A stretch of DNA of 64,000 bases from Algoriella xinjiangensis (GCF_900115015.1 NZ_FOUZ01000013.1:1-64000); one strand, 5' to 3'; positions 6,965 through 16,770 are shown, counted from the stretch's first letter. The notes: generated from the letters alone by a model not told the origin. Translations and numbers: made by a program.

Positions 6965-7483
6965 ATGAAGAAATTATTTTTAATGAGTTTCACTGCTTTG
7001 ATGATAATGAGTTGTGGAGATTCTAAAAAAGAAGAATCTACTCAAACCGAAATTGATTATAGCACTGCACCTTCAGAAGATACTGAAACAGCTACACCTC
7101 AAGCTAAAACAACAAATCATATTGTTTTGAAAGCAGGTGATGATATGCGTTACGATAAAACTGAATTTACCGTAAAAGCAGGAGAAGAGGTAACTTTAAT
7201 TCTGATGAATACAGGAGAAATGTCAAAAGAAGCAATGGGACATAATTTTATCATATTAAAACCAGGTTCAGACGCTTCTGCTTTTGCAAATAAAGCAGCA
7301 TCTGCCAAAGCAACTGATTATATTCCGACAGAGTTAAAAAGCGAAATTATAGCAAATACAAAACTTTTAGGCGGAAAAGAGAACGAACAAATTAAGTTCA
7401 CTTTACAAGCGGGTACGTATAATTTCTTGTGTTCTTTTCCAGGGCATTTTGCAACGATGAATGGTACAATTACAGCAATTTAA
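6965..7483 (+). CDS. azurin-type blue copper lipoprotein
   Basis: 172 residues. The lipobox IMSC puts the acylated Cys at residue 17. An Asp/Glu/Thr linker runs to about 50, then a cupredoxin domain to the end. The type-1 copper ligands are visible: H93 (GHNF), C156, H161 and M165, with the classic C-x4-H-x3-M spacing in CSFPGHFATM. It is expected to shuttle single electrons in the periplasm, tethered to a membrane. It stands alone between an inverted repeat and a strong terminator. The redox partner is not evident. Confidence 0.93.
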   Translation: MKKLFLMSFTALMIMSCGDSKKEESTQTEIDYSTAPSEDTETATPQAKTTNHIVLKAGDDMRYDKTEFTVKAGEEVTLILMNTGEMSKEAMGHNFIILKPGSDASAFANKAASAKATDYIPTELKSEIIANTKLLGGKENEQIKFTLQAGTYNFLCSFPGHFATMNGTITAI

Positions 7484-7501
7484 AACAAACAATATTTCAT
7501 T

Positions 7502-7539
7502 AAAAAAGGCACTGTTTCGTACGAAACAGTGCCTTTTTT
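7502..7539. terminator. terminator after azurin, perfect 38-bp palindrome
   Basis: Bases 7502-7520 are the exact reverse complement of 7521-7539, with core GGCACTGTTTCGT, A-run entry and T-run exit. It begins 19 bp after the azurin stop. Confidence 0.85.
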
Positions 7540-7751
7540 AATGAAAATAAAGACAAGATAATTGTCTGTCAAATTGACGTGATTAAATTATTTATCTACA
7601 GAAAAACAATTCATTACATTATTTAATGAGTCACTAATTGTAAGATTTTATGACAAATCGTCAAGTAAAATTGATGATAAAAAACACAATATTGATTAAA
7701 ATCTACAGAATTAATAGATTTTCATGAAATATCTCTAAAAATAAATTGCTT

Positions 7752-7767
7752 TGGCACAAAAATTGAA
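7752..7767 (+). promoter_or_regulatory. sigma-54-like promoter element
   Basis: TGGCAC-N5-TTGAA resembles the -24/-12 consensus TGGCAC-N5-TTGCW, with the -24 GG perfect and the -12 GC changed to GA. Transcription would start near 7778. The ordinary -33/-7 pattern is poor here. No coding frame of note lies between it and the terminator at 7824-7850. Confidence 0.35.
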
Positions 7768-7777
7768 ATATATAAAG

Positions 7778-7850
7778 AGTATAAGATTTAGTAGAGTAAA
7801 TTTTGTCCTCATGTGTTAATTTTAAGCCTGTTTTGTAGCAGGCTTTTTTT
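7778..7850 (+). ncRNA. possible small RNA or attenuated leader before pyruvate oxidase
   Basis: The stretch is bounded by a sigma-54-like element and by an intrinsic terminator (AAGCCTG 7824-7830, CAGGCTT 7839-7845, then T to 7850), and contains no plausible ORF. The start is predicted, not observed. If real it is a transcript of about 70 nt, either an independent sRNA or a leader that attenuates the gene at 7948. The rest of 7540-7947 shows only small inverted repeats. Confidence 0.35.
7824..7850 (+). terminator. intrinsic terminator in the pyruvate oxidase upstream region
   Basis: A 7-bp GC-containing stem (AAGCCTG/CAGGCTT) with an 8-base loop and seven T. No gene ends just before it on this strand, so it terminates either a noncoding transcript or a leader. 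Confidence 0.7.
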
Positions 7851-7947
7851 ATGTCAAAAAATTAAATTCTAATATTTTAACGTAACATTCGGATTCTTTT
7901 TCCTGATTTATTTTTAAATTGTTATTCAACAATCTAAAACAACTATT

Positions 7948-9681
7948 ATGGGAAAAAATGTTGCACATCAAATTGTCGAATTACTAGAAAAAGCAAACAT
8001 AAAGCGTGTGTATGCTGTGACTGGAGATAGTTTGAATTTTTTTAATATTGCCGTAAAACAAAGTGATAAAATTGATTGGGTACATGTTCGCCACGAAGAA
8101 GTAGGTGCATATGCTGCAACTGCAGAGTCAGAATTGGCAGGAATTGGATGCTGCGCGGGAAGTTCTGGACCTGGACACGTACATTTGATCAACGGGGTTT
8201 ATGAAGCGCATAAATCAAGAACTCCGCTTTTAGTGATTGCTTCTACAATACCGACGATAGAATTTGGTACAGATTATTTTCAAGAAACCAATACAATCAA
8301 ATTATTTGACGATTGCAGTTGTTACAATCAAATGATTACTCGTCCCGAACAAGTTCCGAGAATGGTGCATACAGCAATTCAAAATGCAATTTTCAAAAAA
8401 GATGTTGCCGTTATTGGTTTACCAGGCGATATCGCAGAAATGGACGCTGTTGAAGATAACTATACAAACAATTTCTTCTTTAATAAACCCATTATCATTC
8501 CCAATAAAAATGAATTACAACAAGCTGCTCAATTAATTAATGAAGCTAAAAAAATCACTTTATTTTGTGGAATAGGAGCGTCAGAAGCAAATGCAGAAGT
8601 TGTAGAATTATCTAAACATCTTAATGCGCCGGTTGGTTATTCATTCAAAGGTAAAATGAGTATTCAACCAAATAATCCTAATGAAGTTGGAATGACAGGA
8701 CTTTTAGGTCAGCCTTCTGCTTATCATGCAATGCATAAATCTGACTTGATTTTTTTAATCGGTACAGATTTTCCTTACAAAGATTTTATTCCAACTGATA
8801 AAAAAATTATTCAATTAGATGCTGAAGGCTCTAAACTTGGTCGACGAGCAAAAATAGATTTAGGTTTGGTCGGAAATGCGAAAGAAACTATTCATGAGTT
8901 ACTTCCATTAATGAATCAAAAAGAAGATCGTGACTTTTTAGACAGTCAATTAGAATTGTATAAAAAAGTCTTAGAAAATAAAATGACCTACGTTCACGAA
9001 AAAGGAAAGGAAAATGCAATTCAGCCCGAATATGCCGCTTATCTTTTGGACGAATTGGCTACTAAAGATGCAATTTTTACCGTAGATACGGGAATGTGTT
9101 GCGTTTGGGGCGCACGTTATATTACGGGAACTGGAGATCGTAAAATGTTGGGTTCTTTTAATCATGGATCAATGGCAAATGCAATGCCGCAAGCAATTGG
9201 TGCGCAAAATACATATCCAGATAGACAAGTTGTTGCGATGTGTGGCGATGGTGGTTTATCGATGTTGTTAGGCGATTTAGCAACCATTAAACAATATAAA
9301 TTACCTGTCAAAATCATTGTTTTTAACAATAGAACATTGGGAATGGTGAAATTAGAAATGGAAGTTGCTGGTTTACCAGATAATGAAACAAATATGGAGA
9401 ATCCTGATTTTGCAATGATAGGAAAAGCAATGGGAATTGAGAGTGAAAATATTCATAATCCCGATGATTTACCAGATGCAATTGGAAGAGCATTTTCTCA
9501 TAATGGACCATATTTATTAAGTGTATTTACAAATCCAAATGCGTTGGCAATGCCTCCAAAAGTTGATATTGATCAAATGTTAGGCATGACAAAATCTATG
9601 GCTAAATTGATGCTTGGTGGTAAAATGGATGAAGTTATGGATACGATAAAATCTAATTATAAACATTTAAAAGACTTATAA
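7948..9681 (+). CDS. poxB: pyruvate oxidase / TPP-dependent pyruvate dehydrogenase (PoxB type)
   Basis: 577 residues, close to the length of E. coli PoxB. Thiamine-diphosphate enzyme decarboxylating pyruvate to acetate, with electrons passed through FAD to quinone. The N-terminal domain has VTGDSLN and the TPP-activating Glu in RHEEVGAYAA. AGSSGPGHVHLINGVYEAH, YFQETN and GLPGDIAEM follow the PoxB pattern rather than acetolactate synthase. The C-terminal TPP motif is GDGGLSML...NN. It shares one base with the next gene (TAATG), so the MFS transporter is translationally coupled. An inverted repeat ATTGTT-N4-AACAAT at 7918-7933 lies just before the start. Confidence 0.9.
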   Translation: MGKNVAHQIVELLEKANIKRVYAVTGDSLNFFNIAVKQSDKIDWVHVRHEEVGAYAATAESELAGIGCCAGSSGPGHVHLINGVYEAHKSRTPLLVIASTIPTIEFGTDYFQETNTIKLFDDCSCYNQMITRPEQVPRMVHTAIQNAIFKKDVAVIGLPGDIAEMDAVEDNYTNNFFFNKPIIIPNKNELQQAAQLINEAKKITLFCGIGASEANAEVVELSKHLNAPVGYSFKGKMSIQPNNPNEVGMTGLLGQPSAYHAMHKSDLIFLIGTDFPYKDFIPTDKKIIQLDAEGSKLGRRAKIDLGLVGNAKETIHELLPLMNQKEDRDFLDSQLELYKKVLENKMTYVHEKGKENAIQPEYAAYLLDELATKDAIFTVDTGMCCVWGARYITGTGDRKMLGSFNHGSMANAMPQAIGAQNTYPDRQVVAMCGDGGLSMLLGDLATIKQYKLPVKIIVFNNRTLGMVKLEMEVAGLPDNETNMENPDFAMIGKAMGIESENIHNPDDLPDAIGRAFSHNGPYLLSVFTNPNALAMPPKVDIDQMLGMTKSMAKLMLGGKMDEVMDTIKSNYKHLKDL

Positions 9682-10922
9682 TGCAAAAAAATTCATCAAT
9701 TGCAGCATCAAGCAAAAAACTGTTTATTATCGCTTGGATATTAGGTTTAGTTTTCTATTTCATTGATTATGCAACTCGTTCTGCTCCGTCTTTAATGATT
9801 GCCGATTTAGCACAAAACTTTTCAATTTCTAAAGAAGGCGTTGTGTCTTTGGTCGGTACATATTATTACACTTATTCTATTTGCGCTTTAGTTGCAGGAA
9901 TTTGTCTGGATAAGTTTGGAGCGAAATATGCCATGTTTACGGGTTGTTTCATACTCGGAATTGGCTGTATTTTATTCATTGTTTCATCTCAATTTGTAGG
10001 AGAAACAGGACGATTATTACAAGGAGCAGGAAGTGCATTTGCTTTTCCGGGCTGTGTATATTTAGCGACAAAAGGATTCGATTCAAAATATTTAGCAACC
10101 GCAATTGGTTTTACACAATGCATCGGAATGTTAGGCGGATCGGCGGGACAATTTGTTGTTGCACCAATGTTAGAAGATGGTTTTAGTTTTAAAACATTTT
10201 GGATTGGAGCAGGTATTTTATGTATCATTCCTGCAATTGCGATGTTAGTTGTCACGCCAAAATCATCAAAAGAAGAAATAGAAAAAAGTAAAAACACATC
10301 GTTTATAGAACCTTTTAAAATTATTTTCAGCAACAAAGATTCGTGGTTATCAGGTATAATTTCTGGTTTGTTATTTATACCAACAACTATTTTTGCGATG
10401 ACATGGGCTGTTGCTTTTTTTAAGCTAGATTTAGGCTACACACCACACGATGCCGCGATGACAGCTGCAATGGCGTCATTAGGTTGGGTAATTGGTTGTC
10501 CGTTGATGGGAATGTTAACCGACAAAATAGGAAAAAGAAAACCAATTATTTTACTTGGTTGTATCGGAATGATTATGATGTTTTTACAACTTATTTATCT
10601 TCCTGATATGATTGGTACAAAAATAACATTGTTCATTTTTGGTGTATTTTCTGGTGTTGCTATGATTCCTTATTCAGTAATTAAAGAAGCTAATCCTGAT
10701 TATGTAAAAGGCTCTGCGACTGGTGTTCAAAACTTTTTGACATTTGGAGTTACCTCTTTGGTAGGACCAATTTTCGCAAAAATGTATGGTAATGAAATTA
10801 TAAATGTGACGGATAAATTAGGTCATTTTCATCACGCAATTTGGTTTTGGATTATTGGAATTGTTCTTGCAATTATTTTAACTTTATTTTTAAAAGAAAC
10901 AGGTCAAAAAGCGAAAGCATAA
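9681..10922 (+). CDS. MFS transporter
   Basis: 413 residues with about 12 hydrophobic helices. The typical loop after helix 2 (CLDKFGAKYAMFTG) and the matching loop between helices 8 and 9 (LTDKIGKRKP) mark the major facilitator superfamily. The start RSAPSLMIADL resembles organic-anion/hexuronate-type members. The ATG overlaps the stop of the pyruvate oxidase gene, so the substrate is probably linked to pyruvate or a related carboxylate; that is inference from position only. Confidence 0.88.
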   Translation: MQKNSSIAASSKKLFIIAWILGLVFYFIDYATRSAPSLMIADLAQNFSISKEGVVSLVGTYYYTYSICALVAGICLDKFGAKYAMFTGCFILGIGCILFIVSSQFVGETGRLLQGAGSAFAFPGCVYLATKGFDSKYLATAIGFTQCIGMLGGSAGQFVVAPMLEDGFSFKTFWIGAGILCIIPAIAMLVVTPKSSKEEIEKSKNTSFIEPFKIIFSNKDSWLSGIISGLLFIPTTIFAMTWAVAFFKLDLGYTPHDAAMTAAMASLGWVIGCPLMGMLTDKIGKRKPIILLGCIGMIMMFLQLIYLPDMIGTKITLFIFGVFSGVAMIPYSVIKEANPDYVKGSATGVQNFLTFGVTSLVGPIFAKMYGNEIINVTDKLGHFHHAIWFWIIGIVLAIILTLFLKETGQKAKA

Positions 10923-10926
10923 ACAT

Positions 10927-10957
10927 AAAAAAAGCAGTTCAAAAGAACTGCTTTTTT
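10927..10957. terminator. bidirectional terminator between MFS gene and pgi
   Basis: AAAAAAAGCAGTTC pairs with GAACTGCTTTTTT across a 4-base loop. It lies directly at the convergent ends of both genes. Confidence 0.85.
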
Positions 10958-12608
10958 ACTTTCTCCAATATTTATACGCATTGATTAATCCGTTTGTAGA
11001 AGCATCATGAGACGTTACTTGCTCATCATTTTCTAACTCTGGTAAAATTACATTTGCCAATTGTTTTCCAAGTTCAACTCCCCATTGGTCAAAAGAAAAA
11101 ATATTCCAAATTACACCTTGGACAAAAATCTTATGTTCGTACATCGCAATTAAATTTCCTAAAACTTTTGGTGTTAAAACTTCATACAAAATAGAATTTG
11201 TTGGACGATTTCCTTCAAATATTTTAAAAGCAGTTAAAAAATCAATTTCTTCTTTCGTTTTTCCAGCTTTTTCTAATTCAGAAACAACCGTTTCTTTATC
11301 TTTTCCAAAAGCTAAAGCTTCAGTTTGTGCAAAGAAATTAGACAATAATTTTGCATGATGATCACCTAAAACATTCAAAGAATTAGCGCCTGCGATAAAA
11401 TCTGCTGGAATTAATTTTGTTCCTTGATGAATCAATTGATAAAACGCATGTTGACCATTTGTACCAGGTTCTCCCCAAATAATTGGTCCCGTTTCGTAAT
11501 CTACTTTTTTACCATCGCGACCAACATATTTACCATTACTTTCCATATCTCCTTGCTGAAAATAGGCAGCAAAACGAGATAAATATTGCTCGTAAGGCAA
11601 TAAAGCAACCGAATCAGCTCCAAAAAAATTGTTGTACCAAATTCCTAATAAAGCTAATATAACCGGTATATTTTGATCTAAAGTTTCGCTCTTAAAATGT
11701 AAATCCATTTCGTGTGCGCCTTCTAATAATTCCTCGAAATTATCAAAACCTACAGCCAAAGAAATACTCAATCCAATTGCGCTCCATAACGAATATCGAC
11801 CGCCAACCCAATCCCAAAACTGAAACATATTTGCAGTATCAATTCCAAAATCGGCAACGCCATTTGCATTTGTAGACAAGGCTACAAAATGTTTTGCAAC
11901 ATCAGTATTTTTTGCGCCAGAATTAATAAACCATTCTTTTGCAGAAAATGCATTGGTCATTGTTTCTTGCGTCGTAAAAGTTTTAGAAGCAACGATAAAT
12001 AAAGTTGTTTCAGGATTAATATTTTTAAATGTTTCGGCTAAATGTGTTCCATCAATATTAGATACAAAGTGAACATTTAAGCGAGTTTTATAATGTTTTA
12101 ACGCTTCCGTAACCATTACAGGACCAAGGTCAGAACCACCAATCCCGATGTTAACAACATCTGTAATCGCTTTGCCCGTATAACCTTTCCATTCGCCAGA
12201 AATTACTTTTTCTGAGAAGGCTTTCATTTGATCTAAAACCTCATTTATCTGTGGCATCACATCCACGCCGTCAACCAAAACTGGTTCGTTACTTTGGTTA
12301 CGCAACGCAGTATGTAAAACCGCACGATTTTCTGTAACGTTGATTACATCGCCTTCAAACATTTGCTTAATTGCTTCATCAACACCCATTTCTTTTGCTA
12401 AATCAACCAATAATTGAATCGTTTCTGCATTGATTCTATTTTTTGAATAATCGACTAAAAGTGAAGGATATTGAATAGAAAATTCTTCAAATCTGTCTTT
12501 ATTTTGAGTAAATAAATCTTTGATTGATTGTTTTTCTATTGTCTGAAAATGTTTTTCTAATTCATTCCAAGCTTTTGTAGTTGTTGGATTGATTGTATTT
12601 AAAGCCAT
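10956..12608 (-). CDS. pgi: glucose-6-phosphate isomerase
   Basis: 550 residues, the normal length. Interconverts glucose 6-phosphate and fructose 6-phosphate in cytosolic glycolysis/gluconeogenesis. Signature blocks are visible: [35 protein letters not shown], the [13 protein letters not shown] phosphate-binding stretch, and the C-terminal signature [13 protein letters not shown]. It is a single-gene unit on the minus strand. Confidence 0.97.
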   Translation of the reverse strand: MALNTINPTTTKAWNELEKHFQTIEKQSIKDLFTQNKDRFEEFSIQYPSLLVDYSKNRINAETIQLLVDLAKEMGVDEAIKQMFEGDVINVTENRAVLHTALRNQSNEPVLVDGVDVMPQINEVLDQMKAFSEKVISGEWKGYTGKAITDVVNIGIGGSDLGPVMVTEALKHYKTRLNVHFVSNIDGTHLAETFKNINPETTLFIVASKTFTTQETMTNAFSAKEWFINSGAKNTDVAKHFVALSTNANGVADFGIDTANMFQFWDWVGGRYSLWSAIGLSISLAVGFDNFEELLEGAHEMDLHFKSETLDQNIPVILALLGIWYNNFFGADSVALLPYEQYLSRFAAYFQQGDMESNGKYVGRDGKKVDYETGPIIWGEPGTNGQHAFYQLIHQGTKLIPADFIAGANSLNVLGDHHAKLLSNFFAQTEALAFGKDKETVVSELEKAGKTKEEIDFLTAFKIFEGNRPTNSILYEVLTPKVLGNLIAMYEHKIFVQGVIWNIFSFDQWGVELGKQLANVILPELENDEQVTSHDASTNGLINAYKYWRK

Positions 12609-12770
12609 AATTATAGTATTCTTTCCTTAACAAATTTAAACATTTCTACTTGCTTTTAAATCATCAATTTTAACGATAACGTTTGCGAGAAGTAAAAATT
12701 TATAAAAGTGAGTATAAAATTATGGTGTAACTTTTTTCGGAAACCGTCGTCTTACTCTAAAATAAAAATC

Positions 12771-13631
12771 ATGAGCAAGTATTTACAAATTATTATAGTG
12801 ATGATTGGTAGCTTTATAAATGCACAAATCATAATTGAAGGAAGTGTTAAAGACGAAAATAATCTTGCAATTCCGTATTGTTCGTTAGGAATAAAAAACT
12901 CTGAAACGGGCGCTATTTCAGACGAAAATGGACAATATAAAATTATTATTCCTGATAATATTACATCAAATGAGATTGTTTTTGAAGCTTCTGGTTATGA
13001 TGAAAAAATAATTTCAATAGCAGATTTAAAGAAAAATAGTGCAATTATTTTAACTGAAAAATCAGTTGATTTGAATGAGGTTGTGGTGAAAACTGAGAAA
13101 ATGAAAGACAAAACAATTGGTCAAAAAAATCGTCCGATGTTAACTTTTTCTAAAATGTTTGATGAAAATCTTCCAACAATTGAGCAAGGACATATTTTAA
13201 AAATTTACCCAAATACAAAAATTAATGCTTACAATTTTTATATTATTCCAAGTTCTAAATTTGAAGAAATTACATTAAAATTAAATATTTACTCGGTAAA
13301 AAATGGTTTACCAGATCAATCTTTATTAGACGAAAATATAATTTATACAACATCGTCTACGACTTGGCAAAAAATAGACCTTTCTGATTATAAGTTAAGA
13401 ATTAAGAATACAGATAAAATCGCAATTACAATTCAATTAATAGGTTATAAAAAGCTAGAAAATGAAGCTTTTGTTTTTGGCGTATCGGCAAAAAAATCAA
13501 CTTCAAAAGATTTATTATTTCGTTATCAAAGTCAAGGTAATTGGGAAAATTCGCCAGGTGTATTTATCTCGAATTTAGATATTTCATATAATAAAGATAA
13601 AGTGGAGGATTTGGATGAAAATATGGATTAA
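12771..13631 (+). CDS. exported carboxypeptidase-regulatory-like domain protein
   Basis: 286 residues from ATG 12771 (MSKYLQIIIVMIGSFINAQ), which gives a proper signal peptide ending at AQ; the frame is open from a GTG at 12708 but that start would bury the signal. Residues about 20-100 (GSVKDENNLAIPYCSLGIKN, DENGQYKI, NEVVV) match the beta-sandwich CarboxypepD_reg-like fold common in Bacteroidota surface proteins. The rest (about 110-286) is an unassigned domain, possibly a second beta-sandwich (LKIYPNTKINAYNFYI). Likely periplasmic or outer-membrane associated; specific role unknown. Confidence 0.75.
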   Translation: MSKYLQIIIVMIGSFINAQIIIEGSVKDENNLAIPYCSLGIKNSETGAISDENGQYKIIIPDNITSNEIVFEASGYDEKIISIADLKKNSAIILTEKSVDLNEVVVKTEKMKDKTIGQKNRPMLTFSKMFDENLPTIEQGHILKIYPNTKINAYNFYIIPSSKFEEITLKLNIYSVKNGLPDQSLLDENIIYTTSSTTWQKIDLSDYKLRIKNTDKIAITIQLIGYKKLENEAFVFGVSAKKSTSKDLLFRYQSQGNWENSPGVFISNLDISYNKDKVEDLDENMD

Positions 13632-13668
13632 TTTCTCTAACTATATTTTTATAAAGCATAAAGTGGTT

Positions 13669-13676
13669 TATCTTTG
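13669..13676 (+). promoter_or_regulatory. -7 box of the plsC operon
   Basis: TATCTTTG matches TAnnTTTG, and a T-rich stretch (13645-13650) lies at about the -33 position. The box ends 20 bp before the plsC ATG. Confidence 0.55.
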
Positions 13677-13695
13677 ACTTTATCAAACCAACTCA

Positions 13696-14451
13696 ATGAA
13701 ATACATCAAAGGTTTTTTTGTCCTTATTTGGCGCATTTGGATGATTTTATTAGCCACTATTTATGTCTTAACAATAGGTGTTTTTATCGTTTTACCATTG
13801 GCTAATTTCGATAAAACGTTTCCTTACATTTATCCTTTTATCAGATATTGGGGAAAATTTGTGTTGTACGGAACAGGTTTTAGAATTGATTATGAAAAAT
13901 TAGTTCCATTAGATCCCAAAGAAAACTACATTTTTATAGCTAATCATACTTCTGTTATGGATATTATGTTGGTTTTGACTGTTTTAAAACATCATCCGAT
14001 TGCATTTGTAGGCAAGGCGGAGTTGGTTAAAATTCCTATCTTTGGAAAGATTTATAAACGAATTTGTATTCCTGTTGACCGAACAAGTGCGCGTAGTAAA
14101 GCGCAAGTTTATCCAGAAGCAATTAAAAAATTAAATCAAAATCTAAGTATTTTCATTTTTCCCGAAGGAGGCGTTAGCAATGAAAAAGAATTTAAAATCT
14201 ATTTAGATCCTTTTAAAGACGGTGCATTTAACATTGCAATCGAAACAAAAACGCCACTTGCAGTTTTTTCGATTCATGGTTTAAACAAAATGTTTCCGTT
14301 TAATTGGTTTAGAGGTTATCCAGGAAAAATAAAAATTAGATTATTAAAAACTTTCGATACGAAAGATTTAGATGTCAAACAAGATAAAGTCGCTTTAAAA
14401 GAAGCCGCTTTTAATACAATTTTAAAAGATTTAGAACAATGCAAAAATTAG
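13696..14451 (+). CDS. plsC: 1-acyl-sn-glycerol-3-phosphate acyltransferase
   Basis: 251 residues. Transfers an acyl chain to lysophosphatidic acid at the inner membrane, making phosphatidic acid. One or two N-terminal hydrophobic segments cover about 5-40. The catalytic HX4D motif is H84-TSVM-D89 in NHTSVMDIM, and FPEGG is the glycerol-phosphate-binding block. The length is usual. The last 13 bp overlap the M1 peptidase gene, so these two and rnhA form one operon. Confidence 0.93.
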   Translation: MKYIKGFFVLIWRIWMILLATIYVLTIGVFIVLPLANFDKTFPYIYPFIRYWGKFVLYGTGFRIDYEKLVPLDPKENYIFIANHTSVMDIMLVLTVLKHHPIAFVGKAELVKIPIFGKIYKRICIPVDRTSARSKAQVYPEAIKKLNQNLSIFIFPEGGVSNEKEFKIYLDPFKDGAFNIAIETKTPLAVFSIHGLNKMFPFNWFRGYPGKIKIRLLKTFDTKDLDVKQDKVALKEAAFNTILKDLEQCKN

Positions 14452-16289
14452 TTTATATCGCATTAGGAACTGTTTTGATGACGGTTAGTTGCAATAAACA
14501 AATTACATCGACAAAAGAAGTTGACGCAAAAGACAGTCAAACTTTTGCGGATTTAGATAAAGCGAAAATCAAACATTTGAGTTTAGATATCGAAACAGAT
14601 TTCAAAACGCATCAAATAAAAGGTTCTGCCGCTTATACGTTTACAAATAACAAGGCAAAAGAACTTATTTTAGATACCGAAAAGTTAACAATTGATTCTG
14701 TTTTATTGGCAAATGGTCAAAAAACGACGTTTCATTTGGGCGAAAAAGACTCAATCAAAGGACAAGCTTTGGTAATTGATGTTTCACCAAAAGATACAAT
14801 TGTAAAAGTTTTTTATAAAACTTCGCCCGACGCAAATGCTTTGCAATGGCTAGATCCACAACAAACACACGATAAAAAACAACCTTTTTTATTAACGCAA
14901 GGTCAAGCAATTTTAACGCGCTCTTGGATTCCGATTCAAGACACACCAAGCATTCGTGTTACGTATGATGCAAAAGTAAAAACGCCAAAAGATTTGATGG
15001 TTTTAATGAGTGCAATCAATCCAAAAGAGAAATCTGCGGACGGAATTTATACATTCAAAATGCCACAAGCTATTGCGCCTTATTTAATTGCTTTGGCAGT
15101 TGGCGATGTGCAATATCAACCAATTGATAACAGAACGGGAGTTTATGCCGAGCCAGGTTTGTTAAAAGCTGCCGCTTGGGAATTTGCTGATATGGGTAAA
15201 ATGGTGACAGCTGCAGAAAAATTGTACGGAAAATATCCGTGGGAACAATTTGATGTTTTGGTTTTACCACCTTCTTTTCCTTTCGGAGGAATGGAAAATC
15301 CACGTTTAACATTTGCTACGCCTACTGCAATTGTTGGCGATCGATCGATGACAAATTTAATTGCGCATGAGTTGGCGCATTCTTGGTCAGGAAATTTGGT
15401 AACAAACTCTACTTGGGATGATTTCTGGGTAAACGAAGGTTTTACAGTTTACTTTGAGCGCCGAATTATGGAAGAATTAGAAGGAAAAGATTATGCTGAT
15501 ATGATTTCGGTAATCGGATTTCAAGATTTAGAAACGTCGATGCGTAATATTCCCGAAAAATATACATCGTTAAAAGTTGATATGAAAGGTGCAAATCCTG
15601 ATGATGCTTTTTCGGATGTACCTTATGATAAAGGATATTTGTTCTTAAAAATGTTAGAAGATAAATATGGTCGCGAAAAATTTGATGCTTTCTTGAATAA
15701 ATATTTTTCTTCTCATGCATTTCAAACCATCACAACAGAAAAATTTGTTGATTATTTAAAAGAAAATCTAACAAATGGAGACGATAGTTTTGTGAAAGAA
15801 TGGATTTATACAACAGGTTGGCCAAAAGATTTTAAGAAACCAACTTCTAAATTATTTGATTTAGCAGAAGCACAATTAAAACAAGATATTACAAACGGAA
15901 GAAATAAAGTTGCGCCTAAAAAAGTGGCAATTTCTACGAAATCTACAAACGAATGGGTTCATTTTATTCGTCAAATAGATCCGTCAAAAAATACAAAAGA
16001 AGACTTAGCTTATTTGGATTCAATTTATGATTTTACAAATTCTAAAAATCCTGAAATTGAATGTGCTTGGTTCGAAAAAGCATTTTTAATGCAGTATGAT
16101 AAAGTAAATGCAAACGCAAAAGATTTTATGGTAAATGTTGGTCGTCGTAAATTTTTAGAACCACTTTATTTGGCTTTAAAAGAAACGAATCAATTAGATT
16201 TAGCAAAAGATATTTACAAATCGGCACGTCCAAATTATCATTTTGTTGCAAGACAAACAATTGACACCATGATAAATTACAAACCTTAA
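14439..16289 (+). CDS. M1 family aminopeptidase, lipoprotein
   Basis: 616 residues. A lipoprotein signal ends at MTVSC (Cys18), so the enzyme is tethered in the periplasm or on the outer membrane. The zinc site is HELAH (H310, E311, H314) with the third ligand E333 in NEGF, 18 residues on. The exopeptidase motif is GGMENP. The layout, with a C-terminal helical domain (about 480-616), resembles leukotriene-A4-hydrolase-like aminopeptidases. It overlaps plsC at its start and is 2 bp from rnhA. Confidence 0.92.
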   Translation: MQKLVYIALGTVLMTVSCNKQITSTKEVDAKDSQTFADLDKAKIKHLSLDIETDFKTHQIKGSAAYTFTNNKAKELILDTEKLTIDSVLLANGQKTTFHLGEKDSIKGQALVIDVSPKDTIVKVFYKTSPDANALQWLDPQQTHDKKQPFLLTQGQAILTRSWIPIQDTPSIRVTYDAKVKTPKDLMVLMSAINPKEKSADGIYTFKMPQAIAPYLIALAVGDVQYQPIDNRTGVYAEPGLLKAAAWEFADMGKMVTAAEKLYGKYPWEQFDVLVLPPSFPFGGMENPRLTFATPTAIVGDRSMTNLIAHELAHSWSGNLVTNSTWDDFWVNEGFTVYFERRIMEELEGKDYADMISVIGFQDLETSMRNIPEKYTSLKVDMKGANPDDAFSDVPYDKGYLFLKMLEDKYGREKFDAFLNKYFSSHAFQTITTEKFVDYLKENLTNGDDSFVKEWIYTTGWPKDFKKPTSKLFDLAEAQLKQDITNGRNKVAPKKVAISTKSTNEWVHFIRQIDPSKNTKEDLAYLDSIYDFTNSKNPEIECAWFEKAFLMQYDKVNANAKDFMVNVGRRKFLEPLYLALKETNQLDLAKDIYKSARPNYHFVARQTIDTMINYKP

Positions 16290-16291
16290 TA

Positions 16292-16765
16292 ATGGCTATA
16301 GTCGCATATACAGACGGTTCTTCTTTAGGAAATCCTGGTCCAGGTGGTTACGGATTAATCCTTTTGGAAACTGAAAAAATGGTCAAAAAAGAAATTTCTC
16401 AAGGTTTTCGTTTAACGACCAATAACCGAATGGAATTGATGGCTGTTTGTGTTGCATTAGAAACCCTAAAATTTACAAAGACCGAAATTACCATCTTCAC
16501 CGATTCTAAATATGTAGTAGATGCGGTTGAAAAACGTTGGGTTTTTGGTTGGGTAAAAAAAGGTTTTAAAGGAAAAAAGAATGAAGATTTATGGCGTCGT
16601 TTTTTAGAAGTTCATAAAATTCATAACGTAAAATTTCAGTGGGTAAAAGGTCACGCAGGAAATGTTTGGAACGAACGCGCCGATCAATTGGCTGTTGGAG
16701 CGGCAAATAATCCTGCAAATTTTAAGATAGATTCTTACTTCGAAATGAATCAAAACGAAGAATAA
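16292..16765 (+). CDS. rnhA: ribonuclease HI
   Basis: 157 residues. Cleaves the RNA strand of RNA-DNA hybrids. The acidic active site is visible as YTDGSSLGNPG (first Asp), NRMELMAV (Glu), FTDSKYV (second Asp) and a fourth Asp in NERADQLA. The basic handle (KKGFKGKKNEDLWR) and KGHAGNVWNERAD are typical. It is the third gene of the plsC-M1 peptidase-rnhA run, 2 bp after its neighbour. Confidence 0.96.
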   Translation: MAIVAYTDGSSLGNPGPGGYGLILLETEKMVKKEISQGFRLTTNNRMELMAVCVALETLKFTKTEITIFTDSKYVVDAVEKRWVFGWVKKGFKGKKNEDLWRRFLEVHKIHNVKFQWVKGHAGNVWNERADQLAVGAANNPANFKIDSYFEMNQNEE

Positions 16766-16770
16766 TTTTC

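Noticed and set aside
7540-7947. Riboswitch (for example TPP) before the TPP-dependent oxidase
   Set aside because: No conserved TPP riboswitch core is visible; only a simple hairpin terminator and small inverted repeats.
9989-10336. 115-codon minus-strand ORF inside the MFS gene
   Set aside because: It lies wholly within a clear membrane transporter gene, has no family resemblance, and no promoter or terminator.
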